From: Limnoperna fortunei
Taxonomy: Eukaryota; Mollusca; Bivalvia; Mytilida; Modiolidae
Assembly: GCA_944474755.1 (NCBI GenBank)
Contig: OX104124.1
Span: 46,763,342-46,827,341, forward strand
Reading direction: 5' to 3'
Length of the DNA stretch: 64,000 nt
This document shows, piece after piece, positions 24,542 through 34,253 of this stretch (its first letter is position 1; each line of letters opens with the position of its first letter). The position numbers and the translations under genes are program-made. Below the pieces are notes generated by a model that was given only the letters and a program-made list of their open reading frames with translations, did not search any database and was not told the DNA's origin.

Positions 24542-24631
24542 ATCTTTATCTGTACAGTTGACAATCGCACCATTTTCTAAACTCTTCTCCACAGCTTTAA
24601 AATCACCACTTTTAGCAGCAATCAATAAATC
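24542..24631 (-). CDS. Ankyrin gene, 90-nt exon (first visible)
   Basis: Acceptor CTTATATTTTAG and donor GTAAGTTG bound 30 codons: DLLIAAKSGDFKAVEKSLEN then GAIVNCTDKD. This is a divergent ankyrin repeat of the N-terminal type (LL-x-A-A-x-x-G-D-x-x-x-V). It flows directly into the TPLH of the first 99-nt exon. Phase 0 at its start means a further upstream exon must supply the initiator; I did not find it to the right. Confidence 0.88.
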
Positions 24632-25214
24632 CTAAAATATAAGAACAGCAAAACAATAATTAATTTATATTTGACCATTCAGGAGATTTTGAGGTTCGCG
24701 GATGTACTAGGCCAATTTGAGATTATTGCAGATTTTTTAGTATTCACTCTTACAAAACATCCTACAAAACCATTTTGCTAGATTCTGCAAAGTATCGTGG
24801 TGGCGACCCCTTTATGAATGTACTGATATTTTTTGTGACTTTTATAGGTATATTTTGATGAACCAGATTTTTAATAATGATTATGGTTTAATTGTGTTAT
24901 ATGACGTCACTTTATATGCAACTGCTGAATAAAGCTGTGAAAAACAACTTGTGAAACTACAACAGATGGTTACCATGTCAACTAAAGAACCATTTTTGTA
25001 ATTACCTTCACTGTTACTGGCATTTTGCTTTTCTTGGATTGTATCGTTGGTGGAAATGAAAGGATTGTTGTAAAAGAAGTACATATATCATTTTCAAGAA
25101 AAAATACTTTTATTAATAAATCAAAAAATCAGTTTGTGTTAATGGTAATAATTGGTTTAGGCACAGCAGGATTTAGATATGTATCATCTTTGTTTCACTT
25201 ATACACAGTGGTCT
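24632..25214. other. No clear gene; possible tail of the transposase relic
   Basis: A 67-codon minus-strand frame (24,881-25,084; ASNSEGNYKNGSLVDMVTI) is open but not recognised. Its position just downstream of the relic at 25,215-27,960 and its strand suggest it could be the C-terminal tail of that relic. A perfect TGACGTCA site lies at 24,902-24,909. Confidence 0.35.
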
Positions 25215-25801
25215 GATTTCCTGAAACAAATAACACTGTCTACTTGCATCCCATTCTTTTGGTACAGTGACATTTGGAAGTTTTGCATAGTCAAAGACAC
25301 AATGTTTTTTGCAATAAATTTATTGATATTTCATCGTCATCAATGTATTCCCTGACGAATACAGTGCCGAGATTTTGACTGCTCATTCCTCACTGATGGC
25401 ATGATGAAATTCTGGGAGCACATTAAATTATGACTTCAAAAAATCTTTCCAGTTGTAGAAGACAAATGGACACTGACTATCACAGACAAGATGTGGTATA
25501 ATATGGTTGGTCCTAAATGATGCTACAACTAAAAATGCAACCTCAGATAAGTTTCAACTGTAAAGTTCCGCCATTTTAACTGAAATTATACAAATAAGTA
25601 ACAGTTAAACATTAACAAAATGCTGTAGACAATTTGAAACATGTTTCTGCCTGTATAAAGAAATTATTATAGAAAGCCTTGTAACAGAGGGCTTGTTAAA
25701 TGTTAAATTTTGATTTGTTTCTGTTTGTTTGTGTGCTGTTGAATGCCGCTTTGGGCAATTTTTCAGCTATATCATGCATGGTGTCTAGTTTTTTGGGAAA
25801 G

Positions 25802-26743
25802 TGTGACAGCGGAAAATGACAATAAAATATATTATTCACTATTTGGACTTTTTGGACTTGAGTTTCTATTAATTTCGTGTTTTTATTATTTCGGACATGT
25901 GAATGCCAAGAATCTTCAATATTTTATATTTAATTATTTCTTATATTTGAAGACCAAAAATTAATTAATTAGCAAATAGTTATGTAATTTGTTACAATAA
26001 ATTATTCATTTATCTTTTAATCCTATCTATGTCTGTTCTACGCGTGAGAAAGCCTTCTGGAAATTATGTTTGTTGTTCAGATGAACTAATCTGTTTTTAT
26101 AATTATTTTACCTGTTAAATTAGAATCTTGTATACAGTGTCAAAAGACAATCCGTTTTATAATTCTTATCTTTAGGTGACATTAATTCTTTCTGCAATTA
26201 TCACCTTGTATTAAACTAATTATATAGTTTTGTAGATTGAATTGTTATATTCTTTGAACGCTAATTGTATCTTTTTTACCGTCACTTTATTGGTACGTAA
26301 TGTTAATTCGTTAAGTTAGACATGTATGTATGGTGACATTAATCCTTGTATTTCTATTTTTAATCTTTAATCCTTAATTGTATGTTTTTCTCAGTTGTAT
26401 TGTTATGTCATGTTACAGGTTTTGTTTATAATGTAACGACTGAAGTTTAGACTTCAGTCGGAGTCAGGCTTCTAAACTGACAATATCCGATAAGTAAGAA
26501 GTCGAAAGAAATAAATTCCATTCTGAAAATCTGTATTGTGTTGATCATCGCTCTACCAGTCTGTGAGTTAGTTCCGCCAGTAGTATCGGTTTCAAGGCAG
26601 GTGACTAGCGTCAGTCACTGTCGTCGTTTCGGCATCTTGGCCAGTTCAGCAACAGTTCCAGTTGCAGTCGTATATCATATTATATTTAAAATATATAAAA
26701 TATTCGCATTATATCGTAACAACAACGTTGTTACACTGCTACA
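25802..26743 (+). mobile_element. Solo LTR, 942 bp
   Basis: It starts TGTGACAG and ends CTGCTACA, so the ends follow the TG...CA rule and are imperfect inverted repeats. AAAG flanks both sides (25,798-25,801 and 26,744-26,747) as a 4-bp target duplication. It contains a TTTATAATG TATA-like stretch, a palindrome at 26,438-26,459 and an AATAAA signal at 26,510-26,515, all consistent with plus-strand transcription. No internal region or primer-binding site is present, so the element was reduced to one LTR, presumably by recombination. A Ty3/gypsy-type origin is likely from size and duplication length. Confidence 0.8.
26438..26459. repeat. Perfect palindrome in the LTR
   Basis: GACTGAAG, six bases, then CTTCAGTC. 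It lies just after the TATA-like stretch and so may fall at or near the LTR transcript start. Confidence 0.9.
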
Positions 26744-27231
26744 AAAGGAAACCGAAGTATCTGGAGATAACCCCGACCATCAGTAAGAAAATTGGCAGCC
26801 TTGTCAATAAGGATTGGAGTCGAATTCACCCCCTGTGCAGTAAAAGTTGAACTCGCAACTCCCATGTAAACAAGCAGGTGACCAATTGTATCTTATCCAC
26901 TCTGCCACTAAGGCCCCAGATTATATTATGAAAAAATACATTACAACTAAATATGCTTTTTAAAATTCAGTAAAACTATTCAAGAGTGTTTTGAAATTGC
27001 TTAAATACCCCAGGCAGTCACATTATCATATTTGATTATTAAAATATCTGTACTAAAGTGAAAACATATTTAATATAATTTCATTAAAATTCAGCTGTGT
27101 GGTTTCAAAGAGGTTGCACTGACATGAACAAGACTGACTGACAGACGCACAATATAAATGAAACTTTCTAGGATAGGGTATAATAAAAAAAGATTTAGCA
27201 CACACGTTTCCCTGCAAACTTACAATAGGTT

Positions 27232-27515
27232 TGTTTTGTTTATTTGAATGGTGTTTAACGCCATGTTCAGCAATTTTAAAGCTATATCATGGTGTCCAGT
27301 TTTTAGCGGGGGGGGGGGGGGAAGAAGCAGGAGTTTCAGGAGAAAACCCATGACCGCCGATAGGAAAACTGGCAATCCTTGTCAGTTAAGATTGAAGTCG
27401 AATACACCCTGCCCCCAGTGAAACTCAAACCCACAAGTTCAGTGTTGACAGAACTAGACCACATGATCAGTAGTAAACTAACTACCTTAACCACTCGTCC
27501 ACCGAGGCCTCCCAC
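27232..27515 (-). mobile_element. tRNA-derived SINE, complete copy
   Basis: On the minus strand it begins with a tRNA Ser/Leu-like head: GAGGCCTCGGTGGACGAGTG with box A TGGACGAGTGG, and box B GGGTTTGAGTTTC. A conserved core follows (GGAGAAAACCCATGACC region, complement TATCATGGTGTCCAGT), then a tail rich in AAACAAAC. A G14-15 run at 27,308-27,322 sits in the core. The layout resembles the tRNA-plus-core SINEs described in bivalves; the exact family name is not assigned. It lies between two pieces of the DNC-GQNK relic. Confidence 0.85.
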
Positions 27516-27960
27516 AGAATTAATAAAAAAGAATTGCATGTAAATACCTTCCATATCCCAACATGCCAGTCAGGATGAAGTTTGTATAACCAACTTCCAT
27601 ACAGCTAAATTCCAGATTTTCATGTTGCCCTGTCATGATTCTGCAAAAGACCATACCTGAAGAAAAAAATGGGTACATTTACTATAGAACAAATTAAAAA
27701 AAATGAAAACCTTTTCATGTATTTGTTGTTTGGTTCATAATCATATTTTTCTGTTATTTTTTTTAAATTAAAATAATGAATATTTGCCTTTATTTCAATA
27801 GATATAAATAACACGACCTACCAAATAGAAACATTATTTTTGTTTTGGCCTGCACAGTTGTCAATGTGGAGACTGGCTGATGTTTCACCATATCCTTTAT
27901 ATCTGAAGTGGTGGAGGTAACATGCTGACTACACAATCAGCCCATTTTAACATCCTCCGC

Positions 27961-28415
27961 TTCAGCAATTAATTAGAATATCCGAGTTCCTGAAAAAAGA
28001 TATTCCAAGTTTTTACAAAAAATGAGATATACAAATGTAGAAGCCCACACTAAGACTTGTATTAAATGCAGTAACAAGCTTAAAAGATCAATTTCTAACT
28101 AGCAACTAATTAACATAACTTTTTATCAATCAAAGAATGAGAGGATACATGTACTTGTACCCTTAAACGCAACATTTTGAGTGATTGATAACTGATTGCT
28201 GACAGATTTTAGAACACTGACGGATCACTGAGTGATTGATGACGAATACATCTGTCCAAAATTATGAATCCGCCATTACCTTAGCACCCGTCATCAGTCC
28301 AATCAGTGCGATCCAGATTCTATCATTTAATTATACGCATAAATCGTTCAGTTTATTGACGGATTCCTATAAATTTATAATTTGAAAATGAAACGAATTT
28401 TGCGTCATTTGTATA
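27961..28415. repeat. GATC/ACTGA-rich segment, paired with 55.2-55.4 kb
   Basis: From about 28,165 to 28,260 the sequence is rich in short words (GAGTGATTGAT, ACTGACGGATCACTGAG). It is introduced by CTTAAACGCAACATTTTG. The reverse complement of 55,200-55,380 has the same order (AAAACGCAACACTTTT, then CAGTCAGATCACTC words). The remainder to 28,415 is AT-rich with no gene seen. Confidence 0.5.
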
Positions 28416-28517
28416 ATTAAGGCTTTCCACTTTCCAGTGGAAAGACTTATTGCATTTTGTCTGTTTCTTATTAGGTCTTTCCACCTTTCTGTGGAAAGAC
28501 CTATAGTTATTGTTCTG

Positions 28518-28550
<33 letters not shown>

Positions 28551-28560
28551 TTCTCTTTTC
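28416..28560 (+). repeat. Two hairpin modules plus (ATT)n
   Basis: CTTTCCACTTTCCAGTGGAA and AGGTCTTTCCACC..TGTGGAAAGACCT are perfect or near-perfect hairpins. A tract of about ten ATT units (28,520-28,552) follows, then the conserved TTCCGCCAAC that opens every composite-repeat unit. The 80-codon minus frame here encodes polyasparagine from the microsatellite and is not a gene. Confidence 0.85.
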
Positions 28561-30570
28561 TTCCGCCAACTTATTTCGATGTCTGGTTTTTTCACTTCGT
28601 GACATGTCGCTTTGATATTTTATATCTGATATCGGTTACCCATTGCGCTTTCGCAGTTCACCCTGACTGACCGCACCCTTTTCCTTTACGGAGTTATCTC
28701 CCCTTTTACTAAAATGCTTGTTCCTGCTACTCCTCCTAAACCAAAAAAGATAGCAATACCAAACCTTTACCAAAATGTGTCCTATATCCTTGCGCAACTT
28801 TGGGACAGATTGATTGAAGGGTTCTGATGACATGTTATAGGAGTTATCTCCCTTTAAATAAAAGTAGTAAGTGATATTCAAACAAATCTCAGCAACTAAA
28901 AGAGATAGAGGCCTGGGGTCTTCACTTAAGACCATCATGACCTTTGACCTTGAAAATGGACACAAGGTCAAAGGTCAAGGTCACGTTTTAAATTTTGACA
29001 TTTGCTTGTGTCCGCTACTCCTTTGAAACGGTAAAAGATAGATAAACACTTATTGAGAGTAAAATGTTCGTCTTATTAAGACGCAACTTGTCAAATTTGG
29101 AGGGAAGTAATTCGACTTCATTTTATAGGAGTTATCTCCCATTATATATGTAATTTATTGGTTTTTCACATGTTACTCATTAACAATTACTGATAAAAGG
29201 AAACTAAAGAGTGCAAACTGTTGGTCTTTTAAAGGAGCAACTTTGTTACATTTGTAGGGAAAGGATTTGACTTAATTTTATAGGAGTTATCTCCCATTAT
29301 ATATGTAACTTATTGGTTTTTTACATGTTACTCTTTAACTATTAAAGATAAAGGGAAACGAAAGAGTGCAAAATGTTGGTCTCTTAAAGGAGCAACTTTG
29401 TTACATTTACAGGGAAAGGATTTGACTTCATTTTATAGGAGTTATCTCCCATTATATATGTAACTGATTGGTTTTTTTACATGTTACTCATTAACTATTA
29501 AAGATAAAGGGAAACGAAAGAGTGCAAAATGTTGGTCTCTTAAAAGAGGAACTTTGTTACATTTATATGGAAAGGATTTGACTTCATTTTATAGGAGTTA
29601 TCTCCCATTATATATGTAACTGATTGGTTTTTCACATGGTACTCATTAACTATTAATGATAGAGGGAAACTAAAGATTGCAAAATGTTAATCTCTTAATG
29701 GAGCAACTTTGTTACATTTACAAGAAAAGGATTTGACTTCATTTTATAGGAGTTATCTCCCATTATATATGTAATTTATTAGTTTTTTTACATGTTACTC
29801 ATTAACTATTAATGATAGAGGGAAACTAAAGAGTGCAAAATGTTGGTCTTTAAAAGGAGCAACTTTGTTCCTTTTATAGGGAAAGGATTTGACTTCATTT
29901 TATAGGAGTTATCTCCCATTATATATGTAACTGATTGGTTTTTTACATGGTACTCATTTACTATTTATGATAGAGAGAAACTAAAGAGTGCAAAATGTTG
30001 GTCTCTTAAAGGAGCAACTTTGTTACATTTACAGGGAAAGGATTTGACTTCATTTTATAGGAGTTATCTCCCGTTATATATGTAACTTATTGGTTTTTTA
30101 CGTGTTACTCATTAACTATTAATGATAAAGGGAAACGAAAGAGTGCAAAATGTTGGTCTCTTAAAGGAGCAACTTTGTTACGTTTTTAGGGAAAGGATTT
30201 GACTTCATTTTATAAGAGTTATCTCCCATTATAAATGTAACTGATTGGTTTTTCACATGGTACTCATTAACTATTAATGATAGAGGGAAACTAAAGAGTG
30301 CAAAATGTTGATCTCTTAAAGGAGAAACTTTGTTACATTTACAGGTAAAGGAGTTGACTTTATTTTATAGCAGTTATCTCCCATTATATATGTAACTGAT
30401 TGGTTTTTCACATGGTACTCATTAACTATTAATGATAGAGGGAAACTAAAGAGTGCAAAATGTTGATCTCTTAAAGGAGAAACTTTGTTACATTTACAGG
30501 TAAAGGAGTTGACTTTATTTTATAGGAGTTATCTCCCATTATATACACCCCCTGAAACGTAAAACGTTCC

Positions 30571-31329
30571 TATTTTTGCGTTCGTATTTCGTTTTCCGTT
30601 CGTTCGTATATCGTTTTCCGTTCGTCCATCCGTACGTCCGTTCGTTCGTTCGTTCGTTCGTCCGCATGCGCAAAACAAGTAAATAAAACCCGTTCGTTCG
30701 TTCGTCCGCATGCGCAGTATAGGTAAAAATTAAGGTTCATTCGTTCGTCAGCATTCGCAAAAGAAAATATTTTACACTTTGTTAGTCTGATAGAAAATAC
30801 TCCATTCTGTTATCAAATTAAAATAACCTGAACATTAAAATGTCAAATAAATTATATTATTTTAAAACTATAAATTCATTAAAACCATGAACACGTTTTA
30901 AATTAAATATAAACATAAACAATTTGAAATACTTTCTTCGTCTACTTTGTTATATGTAAATCTACAATATTCAGGTTGTACAAATAAATATGATTTATTT
31001 GAACACTCTCCAAATTTTATAAACACATAGGAAATTTTTCTATTTTAGTACCTAAAACCTTTTTTATGTTTTATCCTAAAGTCTTTGAACATCCCTACAT
31101 TGTCTTCATTTGATACAAAAACTGAATAGCTGTTTACACAGCAAACTTAATAAAACTGAATAATCTTGCATAAAATCTTAATTTGATGGCACAATATTTG
31201 TTTGGAAATACAGACATTTCATTTCCTAGGTTTTAAATTGCATATATAATGTCTCACGACTGATTTAGCATCTCTTAGTTAGGTTAATGAAGTTAATTAT
31301 AGTGTGCTATGGTTTAATATTGCATCTTG
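30571..31329. other. Left subterminal region of the TIR element
   Basis: GTTCGTTCGTTC-type tetranucleotide tracts (to about 30,760), including two copies of GTTCGTCCGCATGCGCA (about 30,655 and 30,701), then AT-rich non-coding DNA. Confidence 0.6.
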
Positions 31330-32545
31330 TAAGGTCTAAGGAGTGATTTTGTATGTGAAATATGGTTTTTAATTGTATTGCTAGGGTCTCAGCAGTGATT
31401 TTGTATGTGAAATATTGGTTTTAATTGTATTGCAAAGGTCTCGGGAGTGATTTTGCATGTAAAATATGGTTTTTAATTGTATTGCTAGGGTCTCAGGAGT
31501 GATTTTTTATATGTAATATGGTTTTTAATTGTATCGCAAAGGTTTGAGGAGTGATTTTATATGTGTAATATGGTTTTTAATTGTAGCGCAAAGGTCTCAG
31601 GAGTGATTTTATATGTGAAATATAGTTTTTAATTGTATTGCAAAAGTCTCAGGAGTGATTTTGCATGTGAAATATGGTTTTTAATTGTATCACAAAGGTC
31701 TGAGGAGTGATTTTATATGTGTAGTATTGTTTTTAATTGTATCACAAAGGTCTCAGGAGTGATTTTGTATGTGAAATATTGGTTTTAACTGTATCACAAA
31801 GGTCTCAGGAGTGATTTTTTATATGTAATATGGTTTTTAATTGTATTGCTAGGGTCTAAGGAGTGATTTTATATATGTAATATGGTTTTTAATTGTATCG
31901 CAAAGGTCTGAGGAGTGATTTTATATGTGTAATATGGTTTTTAAGTGTATCGCAAAGGTCTCAGTAGTGATTTTATATGTGAAATATGGTTTTTAATTGT
32001 ATCGCAAAGGTCTCAGGGGTGATTTTATATGTGTAATATGGTTTTTAATTGTATCGCAAAGGTCTCAGGAGTGCTTTTATATGTGAAATATGGTTTTTTT
32101 ATTGTATCGCAAAGGTCTCAGGGGTGATTTTATATGAGAAATATAGTTTTTAATTGTATTGCTAGGGTCTCAGGAGTGATTTTGTATGTGAAATATGGTT
32201 TTAAATTGTATTGCTAGGGTCTCATGCAGGACTGATTTTATATGTGTAATATGGTTTTTAATTGTATTGCTAAGGTCTCAGGAGTGATTTTGTATGTGAA
32301 ATATGGTTTTTAATTGTATTGCTAAGGTCTCAGTAGTGAAATTGTATGTGTTATATGGTTTTTAACTGCATAGCTAAGGTCTCAGGATTGATTTTATATT
32401 TGTATTATGGTTTTTGATTGCATTTCTTATGTATCAGGAGGGATTTTATATATTTAATTTAGTTTTTAATTGTATCTCGAAGGTCTCAGTAGTTTTTTTT
32501 ATGTTAAATATGGTTTTTAATATTCTTGCAAAGGTCTCGGGAGTG
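31330..32545 (+). repeat. 52-bp minisatellite inside the TIR element
   Basis: The unit contains AGGTCTCAGGAGTGATTTTA, TATGTGAAATATGG and TTTTTAATTGTATCGCAA. The first two anchors are at 31,333 and 31,385. About 23 copies with substitutions and occasional one- to four-base indels. Confidence 0.93.
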
Positions 32546-33281
32546 ATATTACAAATGTGATTTTAAATGTGTTATTTTTGAAAACCACCTTGATGAACAT
32601 TTTCCAATAGAGAATTTTTGTAATTAATTACCCCTTAATTTATGAAACTATAAGGTTTAACAAATATATAACACATACTTAATATACAGTTGGATTAGTA
32701 CATTTCATTATATGCAATAAAGATTAATTATAAAAGCTTCCTCGGGGATGTGTAATAATTACTGTTAGTAATCAAAATAAAATGGACGATTAAGCTCGTT
32801 TCTTTTTACACTGTGATAAAAAATATGTATAGGTCCATTATTAAAACATTGCCATGTTTTGCCCAAATTACGAACATGAATATTTAATAAAAATACTCAA
32901 CCCCACAAATTTTCTCGTATGCTTGTTATGTTGTCACGTTTTTATGTGTGTATTACCTGTTTGAGCTGTCACAAATCATTTAAATGATGATTTAATGAAA
33001 ATAAAGTATAATTATTTTATTATTTATTCCTTTTCAATTTTTTATTTGTTTACTATAACCTGCTTGATTCTCAAGATTTTATTTAAAATGACCGGACGTT
33101 TCTTGATTTTTACAAAGCACAATAGGCGTCTCCATTCGTTTTCCCACATACGAACGATTGAAGCGTATAGCTTGTCTCTGATTGGTTAATTTTTAAATGG
33201 TTCGTCTGGACGATAAGAGCGTTCGTTCGTTCTTCGTCCGTTCGTATGTCGTTTTTGGTTCGTCCGTTTTACGTTCGTACG
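32546..33281. other. Right internal and subterminal part of the TIR element
   Basis: AT-rich, no gene. The last 110 bp mirror the left end in having CGTTCGTTCGTTC and TTCGTCCG words before the terminal repeat. Confidence 0.6.
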
Positions 33282-33886
33282 GGAACGTTTTACGTTTCAG
33301 GGGGTGTATGTAACTGATTGGTTTTTCACATGGTACTCATTAACTATTAATGATAGAGGGAAACATAAGAGTGCAAAATGTTGATCTCTTAAAGGAGCAA
33401 CTATGTTACATTTACAGGGAAAGAATTTGACTTCATTTTATACGAGTTATCTCCCATTATATATGCAACTTATTGATTTTTCACATGTTACTCATTAACT
33501 AGTAATGATAGAGGCATGGGGTCTTCACCATAAATACTCATGCCCTTTGACCTTAAAAACTTGTATGGGTCAAGGTCACGTACTAGTTTTTGACCTTTGC
33601 TTTTTTTAAAGATATTGAAATTATTTTCGTCCTAAAATGTTCTATTAATAATTTCGAGTAAACTAAGACATGGCGTGAAAAGTTGTATAATACTTTTATA
33701 AGAGTTATCTCTCTCAGAATGACAATCTGCGGCAAATAATACAAAATATTTTTTTTAAATATTTATAGCAAAGTTATAGCATTTTGCAAAAAGATGATTA
33801 TTCTAAATGTCATCATGTAATACAAATTAAAATTAATGTGGAAAGACCCTCAAATGTTCAACCGAACAGTTGATCTTTAATTATTA

Positions 33887-34253
33887 AGGCTTTCCACTTT
33901 CCAGTGGAAAGACTTATTGCATTTTGTCTGTTTCTTATTATTATTAAGGCTTTCCACTTTCCGAGTGGAAAGCCTTCCTGTTATTTGTCTGTTTATTATT
34001 AAGGCTTTCCACTTTCCAGTGGAAAGACTTATTGCATTTTGTCTGTTTCTTATTATTATTAAGGCTTTCCACTTTCCAGTGGAAAGACTTACTGTTATTA
34101 GTCTGTTTCTTATTATTATTAAGGCTTTCCACTTTCCAGTGGAAAGACTTACTGTTATTAGTCTGTTTCTTATTAAGGCTTTCCACTTTCCAGTGGAAAG
34201 ACTTACTGTTATTAGTCTGTTTCTTATTATTATTATTATTATTCTTATTTTTT
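33887..34253 (+). repeat. Array of six hairpin modules
   Basis: Six copies of a 54-62-bp module, each with a hairpin of the form CTTTCCACTTTCCAGTGGAA plus AGACTTA or AGCCTTC, followed by CTGTTTCTTATTATTATTAA spacers. They start at about 33,887, 33,947, 34,002, 34,062, 34,122 and 34,176. The hairpins force repeated open frames (KAFHFPVERL on plus, KSFHWKVESLN on minus), so the 238-codon frame 33,917-34,633 is an artefact of the repeat. Confidence 0.9.

Larger units (their letters stand above)
1997..24631 (-). other. Ankyrin-repeat gene, 5'-incomplete (gene span)
   Basis: Eight minus-strand exons (24,542-24,631; 19,435-19,533; 18,896-18,994; 18,298-18,396; 17,537-17,635; 16,936-17,034; 16,268-16,318; 1,997-2,146) join in phase 0 to give 261 codons plus a stop. 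Every exon has an AG acceptor and, except the last, a GT donor. The product is a string of ankyrin repeats: one divergent repeat, five near-identical 33-residue repeats, and a degenerate last repeat running into a short tail. Ankyrin repeats are protein-binding modules; partner and location are unknown. Introns are 5,008, 440, 499, 662, 502, 617 and 14,121 nt. No start codon or promoter was found. The first visible exon begins like the N-terminal repeat of many such proteins, so only one or a few upstream exons may be missing. Confidence 0.85.
25713..26925 (-). mobile_element. SINE split by a solo LTR
   Basis: The SINE 3' part (TGTTTGTTTGTGTGCTG to GTGTCTAGTTTTTTGGG) lies at 25,713-25,801. 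Its continuation (GAAACCGAAGTATCTGGAG through the tRNA-like head ending at the complement of GGGGCCTTAGTGG) lies at 26,748-26,925. Joined, the two follow the complete copy at 27,232-27,515 in the same orientation. The 946 bp between are the LTR plus one target-site copy. Confidence 0.85.
25215..27960 (-). pseudogene. Relic of a DNC-GQNK transposase-like gene
   Basis: Four minus-strand segments, in the expected N-to-C order, match a transposon-borne protein family of invertebrates (I believe the one catalogued as DUF7869). They are LHIDNCAGQNKNN at about 27,835-27,875; TGQHENLEFS.MEVG.T then, after a frameshift, HPDWHVGIWK at 27,548-27,655; FVFYNWKDFLKS-stop-FNVLPEFHHAI at about 25,405-25,480; and PKEWDASRQCYLFQEIRPLC at about 25,215-25,285. 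Splice-like sites (CTTCAG before 27,655; GTATTT after 27,548) survive. The relic is broken by stops, frameshifts and two SINE insertions, so it is dead. The function of the family is not established; DNC and PDW could be catalytic-core residues. Confidence 0.75.
30546..33306. mobile_element. Non-autonomous TIR DNA transposon, 2,761 bp
   Basis: Perfect 25-bp terminal inverted repeats begin CACCCCCTGAAACG (30,546-30,570 and 33,282-33,306). The duplicated target is TA (30,544-30,545 and 33,307-33,308). Excision in silico restores the host 155-bp repeat period. Both subterminal regions are rich in CGTTCGTTCGTCCG-like words. The interior holds a 52-bp minisatellite and AT-rich DNA but no transposase-like frame; the 60-codon and 64-codon frames are simple-sequence or unrecognised. 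A TA target is seen in Tc1/mariner and some other superfamilies; this TIR does not let me assign one. Confidence 0.9.
29050..33510 (+). repeat. 155-bp tandem array (about 11 copies, interrupted)
   Basis: GGAGTTATCTCCC-type anchors fall at 29,128, 29,283, 29,438, 29,593, 29,749, 29,905, 30,060, 30,215, 30,370, 30,525 and, after the insertion, 33,443. Spacing is 155-156 bp. Subtracting the 2,761-bp element and one TA from the last interval leaves exactly 155. The unit (GAGTGCAAAATGTTGGTCTC, AAAGGAGCAACTTTGTTACA, GGATTTGACTTCATTTTATA) is homologous to one internal segment of the 1.45-kb units, so the array arose by local amplification inside a copy. Confidence 0.93.
28561..33880 (+). repeat. Composite-repeat unit 1, internally expanded
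   Basis: It opens with TTCCGCCAACTTATTTC and shares the unit landmarks: CGACATGTCG-like box, CATTGCGCTTTCGCAGTT, ACGGAGTTATCTCCCC, AAGGTCAAAGGTCAAGGTCA at about 28,967, and AGAGGCATGGGGTCTTCAC near 33,515. Its middle is expanded into the 155-bp array, which itself carries the 2,761-bp insertion. Without these additions it would be comparable in size to the other units. Confidence 0.75.

Noticed and set aside
27400..27515. tRNA-like head with box A and box B
   Set aside because: It is fused to a SINE core and tail, so it is a SINE promoter and not a tRNA gene.
28353..28595. 80-codon minus frame with polyasparagine
   Set aside because: The asparagine run is an (ATT)n microsatellite read on the other strand.
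30529..30711. 60-codon minus frame rich in RTNERT
   Set aside because: Encoded by TTCG-type tetranucleotide tracts at the end of the TIR element.
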